Below, in pieces: positions 33,201 to 48,200 of a DNA stretch of 64,000 nucleotides. The stretch's first letter is position 1. Every line of letters starts with the position of its first letter. The DNA lies in the NCBI GenBank assembly GCA_033725935.1, contig MU867061.1:1240001-1304000 (forward strand), given 5' to 3'. Origin of the DNA: Cladorrhinum sp. PSN259. Lineage: Eukaryota > Ascomycota > Sordariomycetes > Sordariales > Podosporaceae. The notes beneath the pieces are model-generated. The model saw only the letters and a program-made list of their open reading frames with translations. It was not told the origin of the DNA and ran no database searches. The position numbers were made by a program, and so were the translations under genes.

Positions 33201-36200
33201 GAACGAGTGCTCACACAGTGGGTGAGACAAGCATAACTTGAAGGTCCCATCTGTGACAATGTAGGTTAGCCCAAGTTACGGATGCAAACGAAATAAACAC
33301 CACTGAGGGAAGACTTAACATACCTTTGCTATACGCTGTTTCCATACGCCCGCTTGAGATTGGGTAAATCGTGATCGGAGCATGGAATGACGCTGGACAA
33401 TGAGGTCCATAGTGCGCCTCAGATCCTCCAAGTCAATTCTTTGGCGGACACTCAAGACGAAGCTTTGGTTGAACCGGGCGTCACCTGAATGCTTATCGGA
33501 CATTGACAGGTACATGCTCTGAATCGGTGACAGCGAGAAAGGCTCCTCAGTTTCCTCACCAGTCTTGTGTGCTGCGACGGACGACGGCGAGGAGATCTTG
33601 GCAAGCTGGGCAAGATGTAGAATAGACTTGCACCGGAGCACATCAGGCACAGACAGACCAATTTTGGTGTTCCGAGCTCGGGAGACAACTCCCATTGCGG
33701 TGATACTGTCACCTCCGAGGCTGAGGAAGGCCTGATTGAACTTGATGCGGTCCTCGGAAATGTGAAGCTCCTTTGCCCAAATCTCTCGTAAAGTCTTGGC
33801 AGTTTCTGTGACCTGAACCCCCTCGTCACCCTCACCGGAAAGACCAAGGTTTCTTGAGATCCTCTGGTATGTCTCATCATCAAGGCTTTCAACCCACTTC
33901 GCTACTCTCACTCTATCCAGCTTTCCTGAGACCACGACCGGCATGCTTTCAAGAACAATCCACATGGCTGGGACCATGTAATGGGGAAGCATATCTGCCA
34001 GGCGGTTTTGGATCTGGGTGACATTGGCGCGGACCTGGGTAAGCAATTCAAGTGAACCATCCACCGGATGGCAATCTTGCGCAATAGACACAGCATCTCC
34101 GGTCGATTTGGCTGAGTTGGGGTTGGAGTCTCCCAAATTGGTGTCCAACGTAATGATACCGACCAACTGCTTCTTGCAAGGTCCTGCCTTAGGCTGCACA
34201 ACAAGAGCAAGACGAACACGGCTGTCAACCGAAAGTCGGCTCTCGATCTCGCCAAGCTCAATCCGTTGTCCATTGATCTTAACTTGGCCATCCCTACGGC
34301 CCACGAATTCGATGGCTCCGTCGGGTCGGTATTGAACCAAATCACCTGTGCGATAAACCTTAGACGGACCGGCTTGCGCCCCAGATACCTGTCTGGCCCA
34401 CCTTGGGGTCTCTAAGAAGGCCCGTGCGGTCTTCTGAGGGTCGTTGAGGTAGCCACGGGCAAGTAGAGGCCCACTGATGGCTAGCTCACCGATAGCTCCA
34501 ACTGGTGCGAGCCGGTCCTCGTAACCTTCTCTCGGATCAATGATCCATGCGCGCGCCGCACTTGTTGCTCGACCAATCACGCCTGGATCACGTTCCACCG
34601 ACACACGTGGGTTCACGACAGCCAGGACAGAGGCTTCGGTGGGACCGTAACCATTCATCAACTCAACACGATCAGCCCAACGCTCGACAGTTTCGGCAAG
34701 CATTGCTTCGCCACCACACACAAGAGTCTTGAGTGCGGGGCAAACCACATTTGGGTCGAGTAGCTGGGCGACGGAGGGCGTAAGGAATGCCCAGGATGCT
34801 TGTAGTCGAGCCATGGCTTGGCTGAGGTTGTGAAGACGTTCATCTCCCGTGGGTACACAAACGCAAGCTCCCAAGGTAAGTGGTGTTAGGACTTCCATGA
34901 GAGCCACATCAAAAGTGAGGGATGCAAAATGAAGAACCCTTGATGTTGCATTCATCCGTGTCGCACGAGCATAACCACGAGAACTGCTGCAGAAGTCACG
35001 ATGAGCGACCACAACACCCTTAGGGCGCCCGGTACTGCCTGATGTAAACAACACGTATGCCGTGTTGCTTGGATTGCCACTGAAATTCGTAACGCTGGGG
35101 GCAGGAGGAAGGGCGCGAAGGACGCTTTCGTCGACGGCCACGCAGGTATCCACTAGCCCGGAATAACGGGAGATGTATTCGGGGCTAGCGAGAATCAAAG
35201 ATGGCGAGATCGACTCCAGAATATCCTTGTGCCTGGCCATTGGGTGGGCCGGATCGAGGGGAACAAAAGCGCCTCCCGCCATCAGGACGCCCAACAAGAT
35301 GACGACGGCCCAAGACGAACGCTCGAGACAAACGGGTACCATCACCTCCGGGCCAACACCAAGGCGCTGAAGATGATGTGCCAAACGGGATGAGTAGTCG
35401 CGTACTTCACCGTATGTCAACTCAGCGTCCCATCCACTGATGCCGATCTGACCTGGTCGTTCAGAGGTTTTATTCAGGAAAAGATGGTGGATGCAAGAGT
35501 CGACGACTATCTCTGTCTCTCCAGGTGTGTTGATGCGGTTCCACTTAGAGATCAAGAGTTGATCGTTGCTGCTGGTTGCAGGAATGTCGGCCAGGGTTGC
35601 ATCCTTTCTCCGCAATGAATCGACGAGCTGCCTGAGCACTCCCTCAAACTGATGAATGACACGCTGGGTATGCCAGGTAGAGAGTACTTGCTCATCGTGG
35701 TGCAGGGTTGCATGAATGGAGAAATCGTCGATGTTGCACTCAAGAACCACTGGGTGGGTAAAGAATCCATCGGTCGATGCCCCCCCCTCGAACTCCCAGG
35801 CTGTACCATCGGATTGTTGCTTATTTTCATGGTTGCTCAGACGGGAAGACTGAATGGTTAAGAGATTTTGGAAGTCGCAAGCACCGGCGCAGTCTGGGTT
35901 GATCTTCTTGATGTGTTGCAGCCCAAGATGTTGATGAGGAGCCACCCGACTGGCAAAGTTGTGCATCTCCCTGAGGAAGTAAGAGAGGCGAGCCGCACGA
36001 CTTAACCTGACCCTTGTTGGAATAGTGGTGAATGTCGGTCCAGCCATCTCCATCACGCCAGGGACATCAATGTTCCGACCCGAAAGGGTCTCTCCAAAGA
36101 TGACGTCCTCTGTTCCTGTGTAGGAGGCGACAACGATGGCCCAGGCGGCTCGAATCAGGGTTGGCCGTGTAATATCTAGAGCAATATCACTCTGTTTGAC

Positions 36201-39200
36201 GGGAATCTTGCATGTCTCGGCCCTGAAGTTTCGAGACTCCTGTTGAGTGCTCATAGCAGTTGACGGCAGCTGCGGGAAGTGGGTGATTGAAGAAGCACCA
36301 GACAGTGACTCTGACCAGAAGTTCTCTGAGGCAGGGATATCTCTGCGCACCAAGTAGTTGACAAAGTTGAGATATGATGGCCTAGAGCTGGTGTTGCCCA
36401 TATTTGAGGGCTCATGACTGCTTGAAGCCATGTAGGCTTCCTGGACTTGTCTGGCAATCAGAGGAAGGCTCCATCCATCATAGAGTGCATGGTGAATCGC
36501 CCAGACAAAGTAGCGCTCCTTGCCGTTGTTAACAAAAATGTATCGTGTCAGATCGCCTCCATTTTGGATTCCAACACTCTTTCCTCTTGCAATAGCATCA
36601 TTCGGGTTAGCTTCGACGATCCAGTCAATGGACCCGGGGGCAGCGACAACTTGTAAGAATCCACAGCTGGTCGTGTGAACAATCCGCGTGCGGAGAATAT
36701 CGGTCTGGTCCACTACCTGTTGCCATGCTGCCTTGAATCGGTCCAAGTTGAGACCTGATGGCAACTGCAAGGTGTTGATGGCGATGTATGCACCCTCTTG
36801 CTGGTTGGCCAGAGCAACGAGACCTTCTTGGAGTGGACTGCAAGGATACATATCTTGGATCTGTTGCCTTGGAATTTGACATTGACCAGACACTTCGGAA
36901 ATGAGCGCCTCCAACTCAGAGCCAGCGCACGGGACCAGAGCAAACGGCTGGGGTGGCTGTTCAGTCAAAACAGGGGCAGAATCCTCACCACCACATGCCA
37001 ATGCCATATCCGCGAGAACTGGTTTCTCAAAGACAGTCAAGATTGAAAGACCAATCTTGTGAGCACGAGCTGCGCCGACAAGGCGCATTGCGGTGAGTGA
37101 ATCTCCGCCAACTCCGAAAAAGCTATCCCCAGCACCAACAGTGCCTGAAGCGAGACCCAGAACGCTCTCCCACAGACCAAGTAGTTTCTTTTCCATTTCA
37201 CTCGCTGGCTCACGACGCTTCACGGTAGCAACAGCGGCAGAGAGTTTGTAACTGGCGATAGCTTCCCGGCTGGTATTCTCTTCAATCGCTTGGCGCAGCC
37301 GCCTCCGGTCGAGCTTACCAGCGGAGGTCCAAGGCATCACCGAAACTGGAATGAAAAGTTGAGGAACCATGTAGGTTGGCAGGACACTGTTCAGATGCAC
37401 TTGCAGGCCGAATGCAACCTTGCGAAGTGATTCAGTCATGGGAAGTAGCTCGAAGGATGTGGTTGGCGGCGTATTGGTCTGGTTGCATGTAAAAAAGGCG
37501 GCGAGTGACTTCGCTGATGAACGGTTCCCAGATCCAGCCACAACCTCAACGGCAACCTGGGCGTCCATGTCGTCCGGCATACCACTGCGGCAGTTGGATT
37601 CAATCTCGCCGAGCTCGATGCGACGTCCATTAATCTTGACTTGAGTGTCCTTACGAGCCACGTACGAGACAGAGCCATCAGAGTTATACCGTACAAGATC
37701 GCCTGTTCGATAGATGCTGACATTATCTTTTGCCTTGATAGTATCAGGAAGCCCTTCATGACTCATCCAGGCTGGTGGTGAGCGGATAAATGCCTTTGCA
37801 GTCTGCTCCTTGTTGTTGAGGTACCCACGAGCTACCAAGCGACCTTCAACGACAAGTTCGCCAACAGCGCCAACAGGCACGAGCGCATGGTAATTCCGGG
37901 GATCGACAACCCAAATGCGGCCTCCGACGGCGGGCCCAATATTGGATCGGTCACGGTTGCAAACACGGTGCGACTCGTCGACCTTTGTGCTTGTATTAGT
38001 GACGACGGAGCATTCGGTGGGTCCATATGCGTTGACAAGTGCACACTGAGTCCCCCACCGTTCAATGTGGCCTGCTGCCATTGCCTCACCTCCAGTGACG
38101 AGAGTCTTGAGGCACGGCACACTTTCGGGCTTGACGGTGCTCGCTACTGACGGTGTGAGAAGTGTCCAAGTGATACCCATCTTACGGATGACCCCAGCAA
38201 CATCATTCATTCTGTCCTCATCCGATGGAACACAAACACACCCACCAACAAGCAAGCATGACAGAGTTTCCATAACGCTTGCATCGAAGGTGTAGGAGGC
38301 GAACTGAAGAACCCGTGAATCGGAGCGCATGAACATGGCCTCGGCATGGGCAAGAGCGCCGGTGCAGAAGGCAGCATGCTCAATCACAGTGCCCTTTGGT
38401 TTCCCTGTTGTGCCGGATGTAAAGATAACATAGGCGGCACTGGAAGGCTTGGAAGGTGAGGTAGGGAGTATATCCGCGACTGAGTTTGAGCGACTTATCA
38501 ATGTAGCGACCGATTGGGAATCGACCACAATGACTTTGCTAGCGATACCGCCCATTTTTGCTTCGTATCTTGCCGAAGAGAGAACAACTTTGGCATTGAC
38601 ATCCTGAATCAACTGCCCAAGACGACTGTCCGGATGAGCTGGGTCAAGGTTGACGAAAGCACCACCGGCTTTGAGTACGGCGAGCTGAGCAACGATGGTC
38701 CAGGCAGACTTTTCGAAGCACAAAGGAATATACACATCAGGTCCAGAAATGCCCTCAGCGATAAGATGGCGAGCAAGGGCGTTTGCGGCCACATCCAACT
38801 CGCGGTAAGTGAATGATGCGTCCCAGCCGCACACAGCCGGTGTCGATGCTGGGCTTTGCTGGACATGCTGGTAGATCAAATCATGAACGCACTTCTCAAC
38901 ATCGGGCAGCTCAAAATTGTTCCACGACGAGATCTGCTTGATCCCCGATACACCGACAAGATCTATCTCTCCAACTGTACGATCATCGCTCCTATCGGCG
39001 ATAAGATCCATTAAAGCCTGCTGGAAGGTAGCCGCAACGTTCTTTATTTGTGCGTCTGAGACGATGTCCCGCCAATAGCCAAAGTGGACCTCGATGTCCT
39101 TGTCTGTGGCCTCGATATTGACAGCAACTGCATACTCGCTCGGATCTTCGGCGCTGACGACGCGGTACTGAAGACCTGAACGGGAAGGTGATTGGTCTCC

Positions 39201-42200
39201 ACGTCCACGCTTCTGATACGTGAAAGCAGTGTTGAATAGCGCCGACCCGGGAAGCCGAAGTTCATGCTGCATCTCCGCAAGGGAACAGCTCTGGTGAGCC
39301 ATTGCATTGGCGAGATCAAGTCGCATGGTATCAAGTGCCTCGCCAACTTCAGTCTCGGGAGGAATACACAACCTGCAGACTAGCATGTTGATGAAAGCGC
39401 CGACGGCATGCTCAATGTTGGCAACAGGCACATCACGCCCTGATGCCAAATAACCAAACAGGACCTCGTCCGAGCCGGTATAAGACCGGACAACCAGTGC
39501 CCAAATGAATTGAAGCAGTGTCGACAAAGTTATGCCGGACTCTGCGCAGTAGTGATTGATTTGAGCCACATATTGGTGTCCCACGCTGATTATGTGCGAC
39601 CCAAGTGATGGGGCAGCATCACCTTCGGGGGCTTCACCATCCGCAATGGTCGGGAAAAGGCAAGGTTCGGAATCTTCAAGATACTCCTTCCAATACCTTA
39701 CACTTTCGCCGCGAGGCTGGGACTGCATGTGTGCGATGTAGTCGCGGTACTTGGGCAAGGGCTTGTTGATGATGGTTGCGCCGGTCTTGCTGCTGTGCCC
39801 ATACGCCTCGGCCAGGTCGCTGAGAAGAATTGGCAAGGAAGACCCGTCGCAAATGGCGTGACTAATCTCCAAACGGCAAAATACCCGGCCGCTGGGAGAA
39901 GAGCAGATCGAAAGTCGATGTGGCGGTCTTTTCTCGTTGTAGTTGATGCCCTCGAGGCTATGCAAGGTGGTAACAGCAGCATCGGGCTTTCCACCATCAT
40001 CACACTCCAGCAGCCAAACTCGCCCAGGACAATTGCGAAGAACAACCTGATCCATGAGCCCTTCATCGCCCACTGTATCGACAAAGATGGTGCGCAACGT
40101 TGCGTGACGTTTGACAACAGAATGCCAGGCATCACACAAAGAAGTGAGGTCGATGGGACCGGTCGCAGAATTGACTTCGAAGACGGCGCTGTAAGCGTAC
40201 TTGTCGGGATCGCGAATCTGACTCAGGAGTAGTCCACGTTGCATTGGAGAACAAGGATAGACATCTTCGATATCGCCGAGTTCCAGGCCAACGTCCTTAA
40301 GTCGCTCGCCTAGATTCTCCAGTCCGTAATAGGCAAGCGGCAGGAGGGGAAACTCGCTCAGCGTCTTTTCAGCGGTGCGTTGTCTCAACCGCCGAACACC
40401 TTCTTGGAGCAATACTTGACACTCCTTGACCCACTTTGCAATGGAATCCTGGTGTTGCATGTGTTTGTTGTATGCGAATGAGAGCCTCATTCTACCGCCC
40501 TGGACAACTGCCGAGACCTCGATCAGGGCCAAGCGAGGGACATCCTTGCCGACATCAGAGAGAGAGTTGACTCGATGATCACCATCGGTGTCAAAAGAAC
40601 GGAGGAATGTATCCGTCCGGCTGAGCTGCTGCATCTGACCAAGGTAGTTGAATGCAACCTCGACGGGCCACTGTTGGTCATACTCCTCGCGTCCCTGCGA
40701 CGTCAGAAGACGATAAGCAAAGTATGGACGGCCCTTCCCGGCCAATCGAGAACGATAATCCTTGACCCATCGGATAGCGTTAATGATATCGTTGTCTGTA
40801 TTAATTTCAATGTTAGCAATGAGCAACTAAGGGCGGGAAGAAGGATGAAGCATGAGGAAACGTAAGGCGTCCTTACCAAACGAAGACTCGTCGGGAAGAT
40901 GAACCGGAGATAGCGTGGTAAACCAACCAACGGTCCCAGAAAGATCGATGGAGTCATCCCAGGGTTCACGTCCATGCCCTTCGTTGTAAACAGTAGGCGC
41001 TCCCCGACGACCTGTTGTCGCGTTCCGATAGGATAAGAGGAGAGCAGCCAACAGGATATCGAGCGTGTCAGTACTAAGAGGCTTGTGACATTCTGGGCCC
41101 AGAAGGCAGGCAGTTGTGGTCTCGTCAAGCTCGAGTCCTTCGGTGTCGACAGCATCGCCGTGTAAATTGGGGACACCTGCCATACCCCAGTACTCGAGAT
41201 CACTGTCTGCAGTCTCGTGATGAGGAAGTAGAGCAGGTCCATTCCTCTGCTCTTGAGCTTGCTCGGATTGCTTCCTGCTCCAGGTCTGGAAGGGCATCGA
41301 TGCGGGTGGGCTAATGGTCCCGGTCTTCAAGAAGTCCTCCAAGCCTTGAAGCAGAATACCCCATGAGACAACGTCAATCACCAGGTGGTGTATCGTAATG
41401 AAGATGCAAACCTCTTTGGAGTTACCGATAGTGAACCAATCAGCCGCCAGGAGAGGGCCTTTCTGAAAGTCGAGAGACTTTTGAGAGTTCTGGATTCGCT
41501 TCTCGATACGATTGACATTGCTGATGACATGGGTCTTGAAGCGGTAGGAGGCACGGACATCCGAGGTAATGCGCTGCCGCCAGCTTCCGGTGCCATCGCG
41601 ACGGAATCGAGCACGAAGCATTGAGTGTGCCTCTACCAGTGCATGTAAGGCACGCTCAATATCATGGGAGCTTGCATTTTTGGCAAGGCGCAAGAGAACG
41701 CTCTGGTTGAATTGTGTCGAGGTGGATGATCCTGCAGACGTCGAGCCCTTGCCGAGCATCTGTTGGAAGTAGAGTTGCTGAATGGGTGTAGGGTCAAACT
41801 CATGGTGGTCCTCGCCGGTCTCCTGGGTAACTTGCTGTTGGCTCTTTGGGACTTGAACTTTGAGAGCAAGATCATGGACCGATTTGCTGCCGATGATATC
41901 CTGGACCGTGACTACGATTCCCTCGGAGCGGCAGCGCGCCATGACTTGCATTGCCGTGATACTGTCACCACCCAGATGCAGGAATGACACGTTCCCAGCA
42001 ATCCTCTCTGGAGTTAAGTTGAGGGCTTGACTCCAAATGGATCTCAGTCTTTCATGAACTGGGAGACTGTCGGGTGAGGGTGAGCTGGAATTGAGATGGC
42101 CGGCTTCGCCGGTGGAATGGGCAACGGTGATCTTGTCAAATGTTTCACCGCTCATACTCTCGACAAAATTGACCACGCTATTGCGGTTGAGCTTGCCTGA

Positions 42201-45200
42201 CGGAAGCAAGGGAATACCTCGCAGCACGATCCAAGTTGATGGGACCATGTATGGTGGCAGCTTGGCCCTCAGCCGCTCCTCAACACCATTAACAGCTGAT
42301 GATGCGTCTTTAGAAATCACGAGCTCAAAGTCATCGTCATTGTTGTTCTTCCCTTCAGCCAGGAAGTCTCGCAAGGACAACACTGCGACCAATCGCTTGT
42401 GACAAGGTCCAGTTTTGGGCAGCACAACAATGGCATGTCGTACAACGTCATCGGTGCTGAGGTGATGAACAATCTCATCAAGCTCGAGGCGCTGTCCATT
42501 GAGTTTGGCCTGAGAAGCATCCTTGCGTCCCATATAGATCATCTCGCCAGACTCATCGTTGCAAACGCGTACCAAGTCACCGGTCTTGTACATGCGACGG
42601 GGTGCCTGCTGAACGGACATGTCGGAATACCGAAGAGATGCATCCTGCGCCCACCGAGGATTCTCGATGAAGACCTCACGGGTCTTGAGCTCGTTGCGTA
42701 AATACCCAGCAGATAAGGTAGGACCTTCGATCAATAGCTCACCGACGGAGCCAATGGGTGCAAGACGGTTGTGATTGTTGGGATCAACGATCCAGCAGCG
42801 GCCGATACCCTTTCCGAGATTGGCAGGATTGGAGGTGCGGGTGACCTGGGGGTTGACTGTCGCCACAACAGCGCACTCACTGGGTCCATAGGCGTTGATG
42901 AGGTTGACCTTGTCGGCCCAGGTTGCGACATGGCTCTGAGTCATAGCTTCACCTCCAAGAATGAGAGTTTGGAGGTGTGGGACATCAGAGGGCTTGAGGA
43001 CGCGGACGAAAGATGGCGTAAGAAGAGTCATGGTTACTCCCATCTCCTCCATGACGGCAGCAATGTTGCCATTGGTTCGGTCCTCACCACGGGGCACACA
43101 AACGGTACCGCCCATCATGAGAGTTGTCAGGATCTCGATCAGGCAGGCATCAAAAGTGTAGGAAGCGAATTGTAGGAAGCGGAAAGGGGGCTTCATCATC
43201 ATGGCCGGGCCATGTGCAGCGGCACCTGAGCAGAAGGCCGTGTGGGAGACTGTAAAGACAAGAGGTCAGAACGAGAAGAGGAGGACACGAACAGTAGAGT
43301 TCAAAACATACTAATGGTGCCTTTTGGCTTTCCGGTTGTCCCGGATGTAAAGATCACGTACGCAGGGTCGCTTGGGCGGCATTGAGCTGTGGATGGAAGT
43401 TTAGCTGTCAGTAATCCGCTCGAAAAAACAAAAGTAACAGAAAGGATGTCTGAGACTCCGCTAAGGGTAGAGGTACCTTCTGTGGGGAGTGTTGAGGCTT
43501 CCAAGTCCAAGTTGGTGGTCTGAGTCTCGGCCAATTTCTTCAGAATTGCCATATCGGCAGGAACGACTGTGGCCACAACCTGGGAGCACAGGGCCTCGAA
43601 CTTGGGCGAGCACAAGACAACACTTGCTTCGCAATCTCCGACGATTTCCTTCAATCGATCCACGGGATGTGCAGGGTCCAACGGCACAAATGCAGCACCC
43701 GTCTTGAGAATTGCAAGGAGTGCCACCACTGCAAAAGTCGACTTCTCCAAGCAAAACGGCACAAATCTGCTCCCGTTTCGACCAGCACCCCTTGACAGCA
43801 ATTCCTTGGCCAAAATTGTCGAAAGTGCATCCAATTCACCATTCGACAGGTTTGCGTCCCAGCCAACCACGGCCGTCGCATCCGCGCCCTGGATGGCCAT
43901 CTGCTCCAAAAGCATCTCGTGCACAAGTCTCTCGACCACTGGGCCGCCAACTCTGTTCCACTCTTGCAAAGTCGATCTGTCCTCGGAGCTGAGGAGGTCG
44001 ATCTCTCCAATCTTTTGCCCTTGAGCGTCTGACGAGGAGAGCTTCTGCAGCACCGTTTCGAACTGGCCCAGCATCCGCACAACTTGCCATTCCGGCAAGA
44101 CACCTGCGTCAAAGTATGCACACATCTCCAATTGGCTACGCCCGGCATGGTTGTTATCTCTGACAACGGTGCATGTGATATTGAGTGGGTAGCTGAAGAA
44201 ATCAGCCCCCTGTTTGCTGCCACCGCTCACCAGGCTGCTCCAAAGGCTGTCCTCTGGGACATCGTCCGCTGAGTCAATGACAAACAGATTCTGAAATTCG
44301 CACGCTGCTGCTGCCGCAGGATTCAGGCTTTTGATGCGTTGCAGGCCAGCAAACTGATAAGGGATTGTGTTGTTGAAGTCTGTTTGCAGATCAGCCAACA
44401 TCTGTTGCACGTCCATAGACCGATCGATCTGAATGCGTCGGGGCACGGAGGTCAATGTTGGTCCCACTAGATCCTCGATCTCAGAAACAGGCACGTCTCG
44501 GCCGTTGAGAACCTCCCCAAATACAACGTCGTCGGAAGATGAGTAGATGGAGACAACAAGGGCCCATGCTGCACGCAAGAACGATGTTGTCATCAGTTCT
44601 GTGGCTGGGGGCCTAGTAAAGGGCACAACCCGTCGCGCTTGGCTGGTGGCTTTGACACGATAGCCAGGTTGGGGCAGCTGAGGGAATTGTTGAGGTGCTG
44701 AGCCAGACAGCTTGGAGGTCCAAAAGGCATCAGAAGCACCAATGTCAACGCTGCCGAGGTGCTCTACGAAGCGCGAATAGTGTGGTGTCGCAGCCATGGC
44801 TGCATCGGGGCGCCGGTACCGCTCTTCCACCCGGCCGAGTAGCGTTGGTAAGCTCCATCCGTCGTACAAGGCGTGATGTGCGGTCCAGACAAAGATTGGC
44901 TGGTTGGTATTCCCGCCAATTAGTGCATATCGACACAGAATACCACCGTCATGTGGGGGAAGTTGTCGATAAGTCTGTGGCAGGTCCTCAATCCTTTCAG
45001 CGGTCTCCCAGGAAATATCGCCACCAACAACAACCTGCAAAAAGCCAACATTCTCTAAAAAGACGACTCTTGTCCTCAGAATAACCTCAGATTGAACAAC
45101 GTCGTTCCAAGCTTTCTTGAATCGAGAAATGTCTGTGCCGGCAGGAAGGGCATATGCATTCATCGCGACATATGCACCGGGTTGTCTTTGGGAGGATGCC

Positions 45201-48200
45201 ACAAGTCCTGCTTGCAAGGGAGTGCAAGGGTATATGTCCTCAACGCTGGATGTGTCGACATGACAAATTGATGCTGCCGTCTCTTTCAACTTTTGCAGAC
45301 TGACTGGATCATGTTGCTGCAGAAGGGAGAATGGAGCCACTGGTGGTGATTGGGGGGCATCAAGAGTAGAATCAGGATCAACGCCCGTTTGTTCCAATCC
45401 ACCAGGATTTCCGCGAGCGAGCTTGGCCATATCGGAAAGCTTGGGGGCCTGGAAAACGTCTGAGACAGCAAGACTGACTCCCTTTCGTCGCGCCGCCGAC
45501 ACTAGACGCATCGCTCCAACAGAGTCACCACCGTGGCGGAAGAAGCTATCATCTGCACCGATTGAGTCCACCTCAACCGACAGAACCAAGGCCCAGAGTT
45601 CCTGTAGACTCTTTTCCATGGGAGTCTCCGGTGCGCGCCCGTTACGCGTCTTGGTTCCAAGCCGATATGACACTAGGCTCTCAGCAGGCAAGCCAACAGC
45701 CAGAGTGCGGAGACGTTTGCGATCTAACTTGCCCGACGATGTCAAAGGCATACGGGATACCGGAATGAAGAGACTGGGAATCATATATGATGCCATCTTG
45801 GTAGAAATTGCTTCTGCCGTAGTCTCTGCAATCGTCTGGAATTTGGCGTCCATGGGAAGAATTTGGATGAGTTCCTGGGCGGTCTTGTCATCGTCCTCCT
45901 GAGGTAGACAGATGAATGCAGCCAGCGCCTTTTGAGAGTGGGCAGGGGAGATGAGTTCAACCGAAGACTGTGCGGAGGGTGGGAGATGTGTCTTGACGTG
46001 ATGTTCGATCTCGCCTAACTCGATGCGCTGCCCGTGGAGCTTCACCTGGGTATCTTTGCGACCTAAATAGATTAGCGATCCGTCCGAATTGTACCTTACC
46101 AGATCTCCAGTCTTATACATCCTCCTCGAACCCTTGCTGGAGTGGTGGGGATCCGAACGAGCCCAGGCAGGCATTTCGATGAAGACCTTGGCTGTCTCCG
46201 TCGGTCTGCCCATATAACCCCGTGCAAGGATAGGACCCTCTATCAGTAGCTCACCAGCGCAGCCAATAGGCACAAGACGATTATGATCACGCGGGTCAAC
46301 TACCCAAGACACACTGCCAACACTGGTCCCGATATTCGAAACATCGCCATGCGCATCAGAGTGCAGACGGTGTGTTGCATTGATGGAGCACTCGCTTGGG
46401 CCATACTGGTTGTGGACGGGAACGGCTCCACCCCAGATGTCCAAGACCTCTTGCGTGAGTGCCTCACCACCGACGGCCATCCCTCGGATGCTGGGTACCT
46501 CCTCCGGACGCAACAAGGCTGCCACGGTTGGAGTGAGGTCCATAAAGTTAGCATCAAGCCTACCGATGGCCCCGGCCAAATCCCCAAGGCGGTCAGCGTC
46601 AGAAGGCACACATACGCACCCGCCATGAATCAAAGTGGTGAACATCTCCTCAAGGCTGTTGTCGAAAGTGTGCGCCGCAAACTGGAGAAAGCGTGTGTGT
46701 GGCCCGAGACCCAGTGCTCCGCCATGTGCAAGTGAACTCGAAACGAGAGCCTGGTGGCAAAGAATGACGCCCTTTGGCTTTCCAGTACTGCCCGAGGTAA
46801 ACATGACGAATGCAGGGTCTTCTGGAGAAACTGCGGATGTAGTCGCCGAGACGTCTGCTGGCAGAGCATCTAACAAATTGGAACCGACAGCGACCACGTA
46901 TGGCACCATAGCCTCAAACATTGAGGCTCTGGTCTCAGACGCCACGACAATGTGGGCACCCGCATCGGCAACTTTGCCCTCAAGAGCATCCGGAGGATGT
47001 GTTGCATCGAGCGGAACTACTCCACCACCTGCCTTGAGAACAGCAAGCATGGCGACCACTGTCCAGGCCGATTTGTCAAAGCAAACGGGAACGAAAACCT
47101 CAGGTCCAACACCGAAGTCAATCAGATGTGCAGCCAAGCGATCAGCCAAGTTGTTGAGCTCATCGTATGTGAAATCGGCATCCCATCCCTGAACTGCAAC
47201 AGACTTTGGACGAAGATCCACCTGTTTCTCGACCATTTGGTGAACGCAAGCCACTGTGGTCGCGGGCATGTTGGAGTTCCATTCCCAGATGAGCCCCTTG
47301 CTGACCTCATGAACATTATCAAGCTCAGAAACTGGAATTCTGGCGTGTTCCGCAATGTTGGCCAACGCCTTGATAAAGGTAGCCGCCACGTGCTCGGCTT
47401 GAGTGTTGGCCACAGCATCCGTCCAATAATCGATATCGATGGCGGCTTCCCCATCGTTGTCAACTTCAATGTTCACGGAGATTGGGTACTCGGTTGGATC
47501 GTGGATTGGCTCTACGTCCTTCCATCGAAGTGGCATGTCATCTCCACTCTCTCTCTCTTGACTCGAGGAAAGAAGACGGCGATAAGAGATGCAGGTGTTG
47601 AACAGAGCCATACCTCCGGGGAGATGGAGAGCATGCTGGACCTCGGCGAGTGAAGTCTGTGCGTAAGGCATGCACTCAAGGTTGTCTCGTTGAACGGCCT
47701 CAAGGACATCCATGAGGGACAGCTTGACATCATGCGAATCATCCCGCTCCAATTTGACTCTCTGAGTTGCCATGTTGATGAAAGGACCAACTGCGTCCTC
47801 GGATCCCTCAAGTAAGTCGCCATCACGGCCCGAAACAAGGTATCCAAAACATACATCCTCACTGCCGGTATATGCGGACAATGTCAAAGCCCAGGCCGCG
47901 TGGAATGCGTTGGGAAGAGTGACACCTGCGTCTTGGCAAAATGCACGAAGTTCGGATAGACCAGGAACCTTGACTCGAAGTGAGCGCAGCTCTCTGTCAT
48001 CATCGGATATGTTGACGCCATCATTGAGAGTAGGGAAGTGGCACGGCTCAATACCGGCAAGATATTTGGTCCAAAACGCGATATCTGCCTGAGAGTCGCG
48101 TTGCTGCAGACTTGCCACGAACGGGCTAAAGAGAGGCTTGGGTAGCCGGTTCAGTGACCCGTCATAGCTCCTTGCAAGATCGCGAAGCAAGATATCCATC

